Assembly: GCF_019091455.1 (NCBI RefSeq)
Contig: NZ_JAGXJN010000007.1
Location: forward strand, 159,447-223,446
Direction: 5' to 3'
Source: Chitinophaga sp. GbtcB8
GTDB lineage: Bacteria > Bacteroidota > Bacteroidia > Chitinophagales > Chitinophagaceae
Length of the DNA: 64,000 bases
In this document: positions 33,259 to 41,976 of the stretch, in pieces
Layout of the letters: the number at the start of each line of letters is the position of its first letter
Numbering within the stretch: position 1 is the first letter of the stretch
Translations under genes and position numbers: made by a program
The notes under the pieces: model-generated
What the model was told of the DNA's origin: nothing
What the model saw: the letters and a program-made list of their open reading frames with translations, nothing else
Databases searched by the model: none

Positions 33259-33687
33259 TTATTCAGGCTTCTTCATTTTAGCCGATTGCTTTCTGTCAAA
33301 GCGGTTCTTCGCAACAAGGTGGGCTTCTTCAATAAACTTAATCGTTTCTGATAACTGATCCCCTTCCGGATTCAGTACACAAATAAAATATTGTGCAGCG
33401 TAATCCGGGTGAGGCATGAAGCGGTTTAGCTCCGTATAATCCCATCCGGTTTTAATATCTGCAAATAGCTTATTGTATGTATCTTTTGATACCCCAATAT
33501 TTACACGGAATACGCCATCACGATCCAGGTTTGATATTTTGTCATACTCATTATCGGATGCCGCAATGGTTACAAACGGGAGTACCTGGTCTGTCTCATA
33601 GAAGAAGAACCGGTATCCCAAATGATCCAGTGTTGTAACATTGGGTAGCTGTTCAGCTATATATAGTTCGATGGCTTGTAATGACAT
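33259..33687 (-). CDS. DUF6194-like protein
   Basis: The product has 142 residues and no signal peptide. The pattern DRDGVFRVNIGVSKDTYNKL followed by MPHPDYAAQYFICVLNPEGD matches what I recall of DUF6194, a small cytoplasmic family of unknown function found near regulators and often mobile. It diverges from the HxlR regulator at 33794, with the GTTACT/AGTAAC pair between them, and may be its target. Confidence 0.75.
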   Translation of the reverse strand: MSLQAIELYIAEQLPNVTTLDHLGYRFFFYETDQVLPFVTIAASDNEYDKISNLDRDGVFRVNIGVSKDTYNKLFADIKTGWDYTELNRFMPHPDYAAQYFICVLNPEGDQLSETIKFIEEAHLVAKNRFDRKQSAKMKKPE

Positions 33688-33745
33688 AACAGATGCGCCT
33701 TTTGTTCATTGCAAATTAAGCCATGTTACAGTACATTTACAAGTA

Positions 33746-33769
33746 GTTACTCCTTTGGCAGGTAGTAAC
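33746..33769. promoter_or_regulatory. Inverted GTTACT/AGTAAC pair between DUF6194 and HxlR genes
   Basis: GTTACT (33746-33751) is mirrored by AGTAAC (33764-33769) with 12 bases between. The same half-sites form a tighter palindrome (63370-63385) beside the other HxlR gene in this window. A role as HxlR operator is inferred. Confidence 0.45.
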
Positions 33770-33793
33770 ACAAAGTAAAGTAATACGGACATT

Positions 33794-34126
33794 ATGGCCT
33801 TAAAGGATGAAAAAAAGATGAAAGATCCTCAAATTTGCCCCTTTCAGGAAGCGATGGATCTCATCTCAGGAAAGTGGACAATGTCAATCATTAATACCCT
33901 GATGGGAGGGAAAATGCGGTTTAAGGAACTTGAAAGAAGTGTTACTGGTATTAATACAAGGATGCTGGTAAAGGAACTTAAACAACTGGAAAGTAGAAAG
34001 ATCATCACCCGGAAGGCCTTTGCAACCATGCCTCCAACGGTTGAATATTCTTTAACTGAAAAAGGCAAAACGCTTAAACCGGTATTGATAGAAATACAAT
34101 TGTGGGCAATGAAAAATATGAACTAA
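33794..34126 (+). CDS. HxlR-family transcriptional regulator
   Basis: The product has 110 residues, the normal HxlR length. The conserved N-terminal Cys (ICPFQEAMDLISGKW) is followed by the winged helix KELERSVTGINTRMLVKELK and the wing MPPTVEYSLTEKGKTL. Known: in several HxlR/YodB members this Cys senses quinones, aldehydes or oxidants. It is divergent from the DUF6194 gene, with a possible operator in between. Confidence 0.93.
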   Translation: MALKDEKKMKDPQICPFQEAMDLISGKWTMSIINTLMGGKMRFKELERSVTGINTRMLVKELKQLESRKIITRKAFATMPPTVEYSLTEKGKTLKPVLIEIQLWAMKNMN

Positions 34127-34231
34127 TCAGCCCGGCTTTCCACGGCAACATTCCCCCACAAATATTATCTTTTCATGTCCTGATACAAAAGCTCGGTTTA
34201 TTTTTATATTCTTGTGTATCATACCAATCGT

Positions 34232-34813
34232 ATGACCAGGTACCAGCAACAAACGGATGCAGACTTGATAATGTCCCTGCGTGAGGGCAACGGGGATGCT
34301 TTTGCTGAAATTTATACCCGCTACTGGAAACCATTACTGGCCATCGCATATAATCATTCCAGAGATAAGATCATTGCGGAGGAAATTGTGCAGGAGGTCT
34401 TTATCGGCCTTTGGAACAGGCGGAACGAGCTTTATATCGATAATATAAATGCCTATCTCGCTACTGCGGTGAGATTATCTGTTTTTAAACAATACGTACG
34501 GCAGAAACGGAGGGATCAGATAAAAGAGCAGGCCGCCGGTCCTGCCCTAAGCACCTGGGATGAAGAAAAGATCTACACCCGGTTCCTGCAGCAGCATATT
34601 AATGGCATAGTGGAAGTTTTACCGGAGAAATGCCGCCTGGTGTTTAAGCTAAGCAGAGACGAAGGATTAAGCATTCCGGAGGTAGCCCAAAGAATGGGTA
34701 TTGCCGAAAAAACAGCAGAAGCCCATCTTACCAAAGCATTGAAAGTACTAAAGCTCAGATTGAACCGCCCTTATTTATGGGTGATCATACTCCTCAAAAT
34801 CCTCATGCCCTAA
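34232..34813 (+). CDS. ECF RNA polymerase sigma factor, first tandem copy
   Basis: The start at ATG 34232 gives 193 residues. Region 2 (GDAFAEIYTRYWKPLLAIAY, then EEIVQEVFIGLWNRR) and region 4 (LPEKCRLVFKLSRDEGLSIP, HTH to AEKTAEAHLTKALKVLK) are complete, and a hydrophobic tail ends MP. The next gene (34981) encodes a protein of exactly the same length, about three-quarters identical by eye, so the two are a tandem duplication. No anti-sigma gene follows this copy directly. FecR is encoded after the second copy. Confidence 0.93.
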   Translation: MTRYQQQTDADLIMSLREGNGDAFAEIYTRYWKPLLAIAYNHSRDKIIAEEIVQEVFIGLWNRRNELYIDNINAYLATAVRLSVFKQYVRQKRRDQIKEQAAGPALSTWDEEKIYTRFLQQHINGIVEVLPEKCRLVFKLSRDEGLSIPEVAQRMGIAEKTAEAHLTKALKVLKLRLNRPYLWVIILLKILMP

Positions 34814-34897
34814 AATTTTCTGAAAAAAATCTCCTGCACACTAAGGGTAAAGACAGCCCTTATGGTACATATCCCTGTAACTGTAATGATCCATGTT

Positions 34898-34984
34898 ATG
34901 AAGAGCAATGTATCCGATCTGCTCAAAGGGGGGCTGTATACGGCTATGAACAAGGCAGGCAGTGGAAACTTACCTGTTATATGA
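34898..34984 (+). CDS. Possible 28-residue upstream ORF coupled to the second sigma gene
   Basis: ATG 34898 opens 28 codons (MKSNVSDLLKGGLYTAMNKA...), and its TGA overlaps the second sigma ATG as ATGA. No family is recognised. It lies in the sigma-to-sigma gap, where an ancestral anti-sigma gene may have been lost. It may be a translational-coupling leader or chance. Confidence 0.2.
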   Translation: MKSNVSDLLKGGLYTAMNKAGSGNLPVI

Positions 34985-35562
34985 ACTTGTACCGGCAACA
35001 AACAGATGCTGACTTAATGATGTCCCTGCGTGAGGGCAATGGCCATGCTTTTGCTGAAATTTATGACCGCTACTGGAAAAAATTACTGGCCGTTGCATAT
35101 AATCATTGCAGGGATAAGATCATTTCGGAAGAAATTGTACAGGAGGTTTTTATCAGTCTTTGGAACCGGCGGCAAGCGCTTTGTATCGATAACCTTAATG
35201 CCTACCTGGCTACCGCTGTAAGACTATCTGTTTTTAAACAGTGCCTGCGGCAGAAGCGGCGGGTGCAGATCATTGAACAAACAGCCGGTCCTGTAATAGC
35301 TGCCTGGGATGAAGAAATGATCTATACCCGGTTCCTGCAGCAGCAAATTAATGGCATAGTGGAAACATTACCTGTACAATGCCGCCTGGTATTCAAATTA
35401 AGCAGAGTAGAAGGTTTAACTATACCACAGGTGGCCCGGAAAATAGGTGTTGCGGAAAAAACGGCGCAGGCGCATCTTACCAAAGCATTGAAAGTACTGC
35501 GGCTTAAACTGAACCGCTCTTTCTTATGGGCCATCTTACTCGCCAGCATCTTTATGCCGTAA
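34981..35562 (+). CDS. ECF RNA polymerase sigma factor, second tandem copy
   Basis: The start at ATG 34981 gives 193 residues, matching the first copy residue for residue without gaps; a longer in-frame reading from 34777 crosses the intergenic spacer. Region 2 (HAFAEIYDRYWKKLLAVAYN) and region 4 (GLTIPQVARKIGVAEKTAQA) are intact. FecR starts 83 bases downstream, so this copy is the likely partner of the PUL 1 anti-sigma factor. The 3' flanks of both sigma genes share CTAAGGGT and TTATGGTACATATC, so the duplicated unit reached beyond the coding region. Confidence 0.92.
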   Translation: MNLYRQQTDADLMMSLREGNGHAFAEIYDRYWKKLLAVAYNHCRDKIISEEIVQEVFISLWNRRQALCIDNLNAYLATAVRLSVFKQCLRQKRRVQIIEQTAGPVIAAWDEEMIYTRFLQQQINGIVETLPVQCRLVFKLSRVEGLTIPQVARKIGVAEKTAQAHLTKALKVLRLKLNRSFLWAILLASIFMP

Positions 35563-35645
35563 AATTTTCCAAAAAAATATTCAACCCGGCTAAGGGTTAT
35601 TAATATACTTATGGTACATATCTGTATAACCATAAAACCTGTACG

Positions 35646-36815
35646 TTGAAAGACGATATATATCACCTGATCGAAAAATACCTGGATGGCACCATTACAC
35701 CTGCAGAAGAAGAGCAGCTAATGGCCTGGTACCAGCATCATAACCAAACCGATGTTGAATGGCCGTCAGAAAATGCCGGTGAGGAAGAGCAGGTACATTT
35801 GCGCATGCTCACGCGCCTGCAGCAGCAGATCAATATCCCTGCAGCTAAGCCCAATACTAACAGGCGGCTATGGTATTACCTGTCAGCAGCTGCATCTGTA
35901 CTGATCATCCTGGGTGTTGCAACCTATTTTTACGTCCCGCAGCTACAGCATCAGCCAGGCCCGCAAACCAGTACCGCCCAGGTTCTTAAAGACATTGCCC
36001 CCGGAGGGAACAAAGCAATATTAACGTTGGCTAACGGTGACAAAGTAATGCTGGAAGATGCTAAGAACGGGATCATATCCCAACAGGGTAATGCCGCTGT
36101 AAATAAAACAGACAGTGGAAGCCTGTTTTATAATGAGGTGGCCGGTAACGCAGCAGCCAATATCGTTTATAATGTCCTGAACACACCCTATGGCGGCCAG
36201 TACCAGATCACTTTGCAGGATGGCACCAAAGTATGGCTCAACGCGGGTTCAACACTGCGTTTCCCCACATCATTTCCCGGAAATGAAAGAAATGTAACCC
36301 TTACAGGCGAAGCATATTTTGAGGTGGCTAAAGATAAGGCCAGGCCGTTCTTTGTTACGGTAAATGCAGGATCAGCAGCGCCCATGACCGTTAGGGTATT
36401 AGGCACACATTTTAATATTAACGCTTACCCGGATGAGCAGCACAATATTGTTACGCTTCTTGAAGGTTCCGTAAAAGTAGATTGCGGCCAGGCCAATGCC
36501 TTGCTGGTTCCCGGCAATGCAGCCATATTAAATAAAACCTCCGGCAAGCTCAATATAAAAGATGGAGACACAGAAGCTGCTACGGCATGGAAAAACGGGT
36601 ACTTCTTATTTGATAATGAAAAGATAGAAAGCATCATGCGGCAGATCAGCCGCTGGTATAATGTAGAGATCAGCTATCAGGGCGATGTTTCAGGAAAAGC
36701 CATTGGCGGTAGCTTATCGCGGTCAAAAAATGTTTCGGAAGTATTAAATATGCTGGAATTAACAGGTACCGTACACTTTAAAACAGAAGGAAGGAGGATC
36801 ACAGTTATGCCATAA
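35646..36815 (+). CDS. FecR-family anti-sigma factor (PUL 1)
   Basis: The product has 389 residues from a TTG start at 35646; no ATG precedes the conserved N-terminal helix KDDIYHLIEKYLDGTITPAE, so TTG is required. The cytoplasmic sigma-binding region spans ~1-70, one membrane helix ~75-97 (YYLSAAASVLIILGVATYFY), and the periplasmic FecR domain ~165-275 (LTGEAYFEVAKDKARPFFV). A C-terminal DUF4974-type domain (~315-388) should contact the SusC signalling region. Known: substrate binding at SusC is relayed through FecR to free the sigma factor. Confidence 0.95.
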   Translation: MKDDIYHLIEKYLDGTITPAEEEQLMAWYQHHNQTDVEWPSENAGEEEQVHLRMLTRLQQQINIPAAKPNTNRRLWYYLSAAASVLIILGVATYFYVPQLQHQPGPQTSTAQVLKDIAPGGNKAILTLANGDKVMLEDAKNGIISQQGNAAVNKTDSGSLFYNEVAGNAAANIVYNVLNTPYGGQYQITLQDGTKVWLNAGSTLRFPTSFPGNERNVTLTGEAYFEVAKDKARPFFVTVNAGSAAPMTVRVLGTHFNINAYPDEQHNIVTLLEGSVKVDCGQANALLVPGNAAILNKTSGKLNIKDGDTEAATAWKNGYFLFDNEKIESIMRQISRWYNVEISYQGDVSGKAIGGSLSRSKNVSEVLNMLELTGTVHFKTEGRRITVMP

Positions 36816-36844
36816 AAAAACATCCACAAAAAACAGGAGGGCAT

Positions 36845-36874
36845 AAAAAACCGGGAGCGTTCCAGCGCCCCCGG
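36845..36874 (-). terminator. Leader hairpin upstream of SusC (PUL 1)
   Basis: Six A residues (36845-36850) precede CCGGGAGCG, which pairs with CGCCCCCGG (36866-36874) over a six-base loop, with one A-C mismatch at the sixth position. The same design occurs before the PUL 2 SusC (53641-53665). With the A run on the left it reads as a terminator on the minus strand. On the plus strand it could be an attenuator. Confidence 0.45.
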
Positions 36875-36962
36875 GCAGTTTGAGCTTATCCTGCGAAAAA
36901 CAAATTTCTAACGCTATTGTAGTCACAGTTATCTGATTATTAAACTCAAACATTCAAATGTA

Positions 36963-39900
36963 ATGAAAATTTACATACCTGGCGTGCGCCCTGAAAAAAC
37001 CGGCCCCACGCTCAAAAAAATCCTGTTGGTTATGAAACTGACTGTTGTTTTAATGATTGCAGCGTTAATGGAAGTAAGCGCCTCCGGTTATGCTCAAAAG
37101 GTAACATTATCAGCCAAACAGATCACGCTCAAAGAGGTATTCCGCCAGATCCGTAAACAAACCGGTTATAATGTGCTGTGGGATGTTGAAATTTTAAAGG
37201 ATGCCAGACCCGTAGCCCTGCAGCTAACCAATGCAACGGTGGAAGAAGTATTGCAGAAAAGCTTCGACAGTCAGCCTTTTACGTACACGATCCATGCAAA
37301 TACGATTATAGTAACACGTAAACCCGAACCAACGATGGTGAGCGTTACTATTAAAGGACGCGTTACTGATATCAATGATCACCCATTACCCGGGGTGGCT
37401 GTAAGGCTTAAAGATTCCCAGACAGGGACCGCTACATTGGGCGACGGTACTTATACCCTTAATGTGCCGGATACAGACGGCGTGTTAATATTCAAATTCC
37501 TGGGTTACACGCCCAAAGAAGTACCCATTAATGGCAGAACTATTATTAATGTGGAGCTGGAACAAGCCACCTCGCAGCTAAATGAGGTGGTAGTGGCTTA
37601 CGGTAAACAAAATACGCGTGAAATTGTAGGTTCGGTAGCAACGCTCTCTGCTACTGGTATTAAAGATCAGCCCACCGGCACCTTTGCAGAAAGGTTACAG
37701 GGCAAGCTGCCAGGCGCACAGGTAGCGCAAACCACTGGCCGGCCCGGGCAGGGAATGGACCTGCGCATACGCGGCGCCGCATCACTCTCATCCAGCGTAC
37801 GCCCGTTGGTGGTAGTTGACGGGCAGCCTATGGTGGGCGACCCTGACAACATCAACAACCTTAACCCCGACGAAATAGAATCCTTTACCATTCTGAAAGA
37901 TGCCTCATCAACCGCTTTATACGGTTCACGCGCAGCCAACGGTGTTATCCTCATTACTACCAAAAGAGGAAAATCCGGCGCTCCGCAAATAAATTTCAAT
38001 TCCTATTACGGAAGCGCCTCCCTGATGCGTGAGCTGATACCGCCTGTTATGAATGCCACTCAGCTGGCTACTTACATGAAAGGGTTTTATGAAGATAAGA
38101 TCAAATACGAAGGTTATACCGGCGGCATACCAGTCGTATATCAGAACCCGGAACAATATGGGGAAGGCACGGATTGGTTCAGTGTGCTGACCAGGAATGC
38201 GCCTGTACAGAACTACAGCCTGTCCATTAATACCGGTAATGATAAAGCCGCCTACAGTGTTATAGGTGGTTATTTTAATCAGCAGGGCATCCTTGTGAAC
38301 ACCGGCTACAAGCGTTTTTCATTACGCATGAACGGTGATTTCAACGTTAGTAAACGTGTAAAGGTGGGCGTGGGTATTGCACCCTCTTTGCAGCTGGAAC
38401 ATAACAACAGGCAGGGGGCCGGGTTTAATGTGGATGGACAGCGTGCCATTTTTGCCGCAGCCTCTATGATGCCTACAATGGGCTCACCTTACAATCCTGA
38501 TGGATCACTGGCCCTGGGCATTTCAGGTTTTACCAACCAGTTTGTGTGGGCAAACCCGCTGCGGCAGCTGCTTGAAGTAAAGGATGATGCTAACCGCTTC
38601 CGTGTGCTGGCAAATGTGTTCACAGAAATAAAGCTCACGGATAACCTGACCTTCCGCACATCAGGTAATGCCGACATTGGGAACATGACCCGCAACCGGT
38701 TTATTCCATCTACTTCCATGGGTGGCTTTAACGCATTGCCGATGGAAAATCCGCCGCCTGGTAATAATACAGCTTTGGGTGAATCAGCCATTAACAATGA
38801 TTATTCCTGGCTGAATGAAAACACCCTTAACTACCAGCGGCAATTTGGCGAGCATTCATTGGGATTATTAGGCGGCTTTACCATACAGCGCTCTACAGGC
38901 TTTTCAAGCGATGTGGTTGGCCGCGATTACCCGGACAACAGCATTTCCACTTTAAGAGCAGCTACACGTTTTACTACCAATATCTCCGACTTTAACGCCT
39001 GGTCAATGGCTTCATTCCTCGGCCGTTTGAATTACAGCTACAAGGACCGTTACTATTTGCAGGCAACCATAAGAAGAGACGGGTCCTCACGTTTCGGAGA
39101 CAGAAATAAATGGGGCACTTTCCCTTCCGTAGGTGCAAGCTGGATCGTTAGCGATGAATCCTTCCTAAAGAATGTATCAAACCTGAGTTTACTGAAACTA
39201 AGGGCCAGCTATGGTTTGACTGGCATGGCCGAAATAGGTAACTATACTACCGTAGCCGCTATCAGTAACAGCAATTATACTTTTTCCAACGGCCTGGCGC
39301 CGGGAAAAGCGCAAAGCAGCCTGGGTAACCAGCGACTGGCCTGGGAGCGTAACCGGCAATTTGATGCCGGCTTTGACCTGGGATTGTTTAACAACCGGGT
39401 TACTTTCTCTTACGATTATTACAATAAGCTAACAGCGGGATTATTATTTGTAGTACCAGTTCCGCAATCTTCGGGTTTTACAACCGTGCAGGATAACCTG
39501 GGCGATATCAGCCAATGGGGACATGAGTTTACAGTAAGCACCAAGAACCTGACCGGAAAACTCAAATGGAACACCGACTTTAATATTTCGTTTAACAGGA
39601 ACCTTGTTAAACGCATCGGGTTAAATAATATTTCCTTTGCTGATAAACCCACCACCACGCTATCAGAGTTCACTGACTACCGTACCCTTGTTGGCAAGCC
39701 TATCGGGCAGTTTTATGGTTATGTATTTGATGGCATTTTCAAAAACCAGGCGGAAGCCAATGCCGGACCTAAATATTATGGAACCGGCTCCACTACCCTT
39801 TCACAGGCAGGCACCGTGAGGTTTAAGGATCTGAATGGTGATGGCAAGATCACTTACCCCGATGATCAAACCGTGATCGGTGATCCCAATCCCAAATTTA

Positions 39901-40391
39901 TATTTGGCATCAGCAATACCTTTCAATACCAAAACTTTGATCTGAACATTGCTATGTCAGGCACTTACGGCAATAAGCTGAAAAATGGCATGCAGGAAAG
40001 TACTTACAACCTGGATGGTGTATTCAATGGCCCGCCGGAACTGCTGGGCCGCTGGCGCTCTGAAGATAATCCCGGTAATGGACGGGTGGCGCGTACCTTA
40101 GCTAATACCACTGCAGCCTACCGTACGGATAATACGCTGTTTATCCATGACGCCTCTCACCTTACCATTAACAATATTACGCTGGGGTATATGCTGAGAA
40201 AATTCAGGACACCCTATATCAGGAGCCTGAGAGTGTATGCGTCTGCACAAAACGTTTACATCTTCACCAGCTACCCGGGCAACCCGGAGGTAAGCGCGGG
40301 CGGCCTGGCATTTGTAACTCAGCAGGGACAGGACCTGGGCGCATATCCCCTGCAAAGAACCTATACGCTTGGTTTGAACCTTGGCCTTTAA
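36963..40391 (+). CDS. SusC/RagA-family TonB-linked outer-membrane transporter (PUL 1)
   Basis: The product has 1142 residues. An N-terminal extension precedes the signal sequence (KLTVVLMIAALMEVSASGYA). An STN domain lies at ~45-110 (ITLKEVFRQIRKQTGYNVLW), a CarboxypepD_reg-like domain at ~125-205, then the plug (LQGKLPGAQVAQTTGRPGQG, and YGSRAANGVILITTKRGKSG) and the beta-barrel to the end (LGLNLGL). Known: the STN domain marks transporters that signal to FecR. It forms the lid-operated importer with the SusD gene 12 bases downstream and takes up an oligosaccharide. Confidence 0.96.
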   Translation: MKIYIPGVRPEKTGPTLKKILLVMKLTVVLMIAALMEVSASGYAQKVTLSAKQITLKEVFRQIRKQTGYNVLWDVEILKDARPVALQLTNATVEEVLQKSFDSQPFTYTIHANTIIVTRKPEPTMVSVTIKGRVTDINDHPLPGVAVRLKDSQTGTATLGDGTYTLNVPDTDGVLIFKFLGYTPKEVPINGRTIINVELEQATSQLNEVVVAYGKQNTREIVGSVATLSATGIKDQPTGTFAERLQGKLPGAQVAQTTGRPGQGMDLRIRGAASLSSSVRPLVVVDGQPMVGDPDNINNLNPDEIESFTILKDASSTALYGSRAANGVILITTKRGKSGAPQINFNSYYGSASLMRELIPPVMNATQLATYMKGFYEDKIKYEGYTGGIPVVYQNPEQYGEGTDWFSVLTRNAPVQNYSLSINTGNDKAAYSVIGGYFNQQGILVNTGYKRFSLRMNGDFNVSKRVKVGVGIAPSLQLEHNNRQGAGFNVDGQRAIFAAASMMPTMGSPYNPDGSLALGISGFTNQFVWANPLRQLLEVKDDANRFRVLANVFTEIKLTDNLTFRTSGNADIGNMTRNRFIPSTSMGGFNALPMENPPPGNNTALGESAINNDYSWLNENTLNYQRQFGEHSLGLLGGFTIQRSTGFSSDVVGRDYPDNSISTLRAATRFTTNISDFNAWSMASFLGRLNYSYKDRYYLQATIRRDGSSRFGDRNKWGTFPSVGASWIVSDESFLKNVSNLSLLKLRASYGLTGMAEIGNYTTVAAISNSNYTFSNGLAPGKAQSSLGNQRLAWERNRQFDAGFDLGLFNNRVTFSYDYYNKLTAGLLFVVPVPQSSGFTTVQDNLGDISQWGHEFTVSTKNLTGKLKWNTDFNISFNRNLVKRIGLNNISFADKPTTTLSEFTDYRTLVGKPIGQFYGYVFDGIFKNQAEANAGPKYYGTGSTTLSQAGTVRFKDLNGDGKITYPDDQTVIGDPNPKFIFGISNTFQYQNFDLNIAMSGTYGNKLKNGMQESTYNLDGVFNGPPELLGRWRSEDNPGNGRVARTLANTTAAYRTDNTLFIHDASHLTINNITLGYMLRKFRTPYIRSLRVYASAQNVYIFTSYPGNPEVSAGGLAFVTQQGQDLGAYPLQRTYTLGLNLGL

Positions 40392-40403
40392 AAATCAGCA
40401 AAA

Positions 40404-41954
40404 ATGAAAAAGATCTCCTTTTTAATAATAGCGGTATTAAGTTTGGCATCGTGTAAAAAGTTCCTTACTGAAACCAATCCAAACAATGGAACCTTAGACA
40501 GCTACTTCAAAAACCAGAATGATTTTGACCTGGCGGTGAATGGCGCCTATGCTCAATTGCGCGGGCTTTATAATAACAAAAGCGCCTGGATCATGGGCGA
40601 AATGCGTTCTGATAACACGCACTATGACTATAAATCATCTGACCAGGCGGTAGCCACCGTAAACCGCTACGCAGTAGCTGATTTCCTGGATGATAAATAT
40701 AATAACCAGACGCCGCCTAAATGGAATGCAGGCTTTAACGCAATATCGGCTGTGAACCTGGTCATAGATCATATTGATGACATTCAGCTCTCTGAGGCCA
40801 GCCGCAATGTTATTCTGGGCCAGGTAAAGTTTATCCGCGCACTGGTATACTTTGACCTGGTGCGCTTTTATGGCGGGCTGCCCATTTATAAACATGCACC
40901 GCTTACCCGTGAAGAAACGTATATCCCGCGCTCTACCGTACAGGAAGTATATGACCTGATCATTGCCGATGCTACTGATGCTGCAGCTAAGCTGGATGCG
41001 CCGGCTTTCCCGCAAACCGGGCGTGCTACAAAAGGTGCGGCGCTTACCCTGCTGGGCGACGTATATCTTATCCTGAAAAAATATGACCTTGCTGAAAGCG
41101 CCTTAAAGCAGGTAACGGCTATGGGCTACACGCTGTTCCCAAATTATGGCGATGCTTTTCAGCCGGGCAACAAAAACGGTAAGGAATCTGTATTTGAGAT
41201 CCAGTTCAACACCGGCCTGGCCATACCACAAGCTAATACCGATGCTTCTATTTACAATTTCCTGCCGCGTATGACCAACACCACGGTGGTAACAGGCGTA
41301 AACTTCAACAGCGTTACAACTGTAGGTGGTTTTAACACGCCTACACAGGACCTGATCAACACTTATGAAACAGGCGATCAGCGGCTGGATGCATCTATCG
41401 CTATAGCAGAGGGCACCTTTAACGCCACAGATGATTTTACGGCCACTGCGGTAGTATCAGCTGTAAATTATACCGCGCCTGCAGGCAAAGCAGGCCGGCC
41501 CTTTCCTAAGAAATTCCTCCATACACATACGATCGGTGGCCAAACGAATGATAACTGGCCGGTTTACCGCTATTCAGAAGTTTTACTGCTGTTGGCAGAA
41601 AGCCTCAATCAGCAAGGCAGATCCGGTGAAGCATTACCTTATCTGAATGCTGTAAGAGCACGCGCCTTTGGTGATGCTACACACAATATCACCACCACAG
41701 ACCAGGCAACTTTGCAGGCTATTCTTTTAAAGGAAAGACGGGTAGAGCTGGCCTTTGAAAATAAGCGCTGGCTGGACCTGGTACGCACCGGCAATGCCAT
41801 TACAGTCATGAACGCATTTGGCGTTAAACAAAAGGCGCAGTATAGTTACCTGCAGCCGGGCAGCTATAATGTTACCCAGGACCGGCTGCTGTTTCCCATA
41901 CCCAATGCCGAAATATTACTGAACGATAAACTCACTCCCAACCCTGGATATTAA
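40404..41954 (+). CDS. SusD/RagB-family nutrient-binding lipoprotein (PUL 1)
   Basis: The product has 516 residues with a lipoprotein signal (LIIAVLSLASC, lipobox LASC). TPR-like SusD helices follow (FLTETNPNNGTLDSYFKNQN; GQVKFIRALVYFDLVRFYGG; the C-terminal RRVELAFENKRWLDLVRTGN and PIPNAEILLNDKLTPNPGY), which identify the family. It sits on the cell surface and caps SusC, binding the glycan. The gene follows SusC directly. Confidence 0.96.
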   Translation: MKKISFLIIAVLSLASCKKFLTETNPNNGTLDSYFKNQNDFDLAVNGAYAQLRGLYNNKSAWIMGEMRSDNTHYDYKSSDQAVATVNRYAVADFLDDKYNNQTPPKWNAGFNAISAVNLVIDHIDDIQLSEASRNVILGQVKFIRALVYFDLVRFYGGLPIYKHAPLTREETYIPRSTVQEVYDLIIADATDAAAKLDAPAFPQTGRATKGAALTLLGDVYLILKKYDLAESALKQVTAMGYTLFPNYGDAFQPGNKNGKESVFEIQFNTGLAIPQANTDASIYNFLPRMTNTTVVTGVNFNSVTTVGGFNTPTQDLINTYETGDQRLDASIAIAEGTFNATDDFTATAVVSAVNYTAPAGKAGRPFPKKFLHTHTIGGQTNDNWPVYRYSEVLLLLAESLNQQGRSGEALPYLNAVRARAFGDATHNITTTDQATLQAILLKERRVELAFENKRWLDLVRTGNAITVMNAFGVKQKAQYSYLQPGSYNVTQDRLLFPIPNAEILLNDKLTPNPGY

Positions 41955-41976
41955 CCATTAACCAAAACCCATAATA

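Noticed and set aside
34777..34980. N-terminal extension of the second sigma gene
   Set aside because: The added residues have no match in the first sigma copy, and both copies align from ATG 34981 and ATG 34232.
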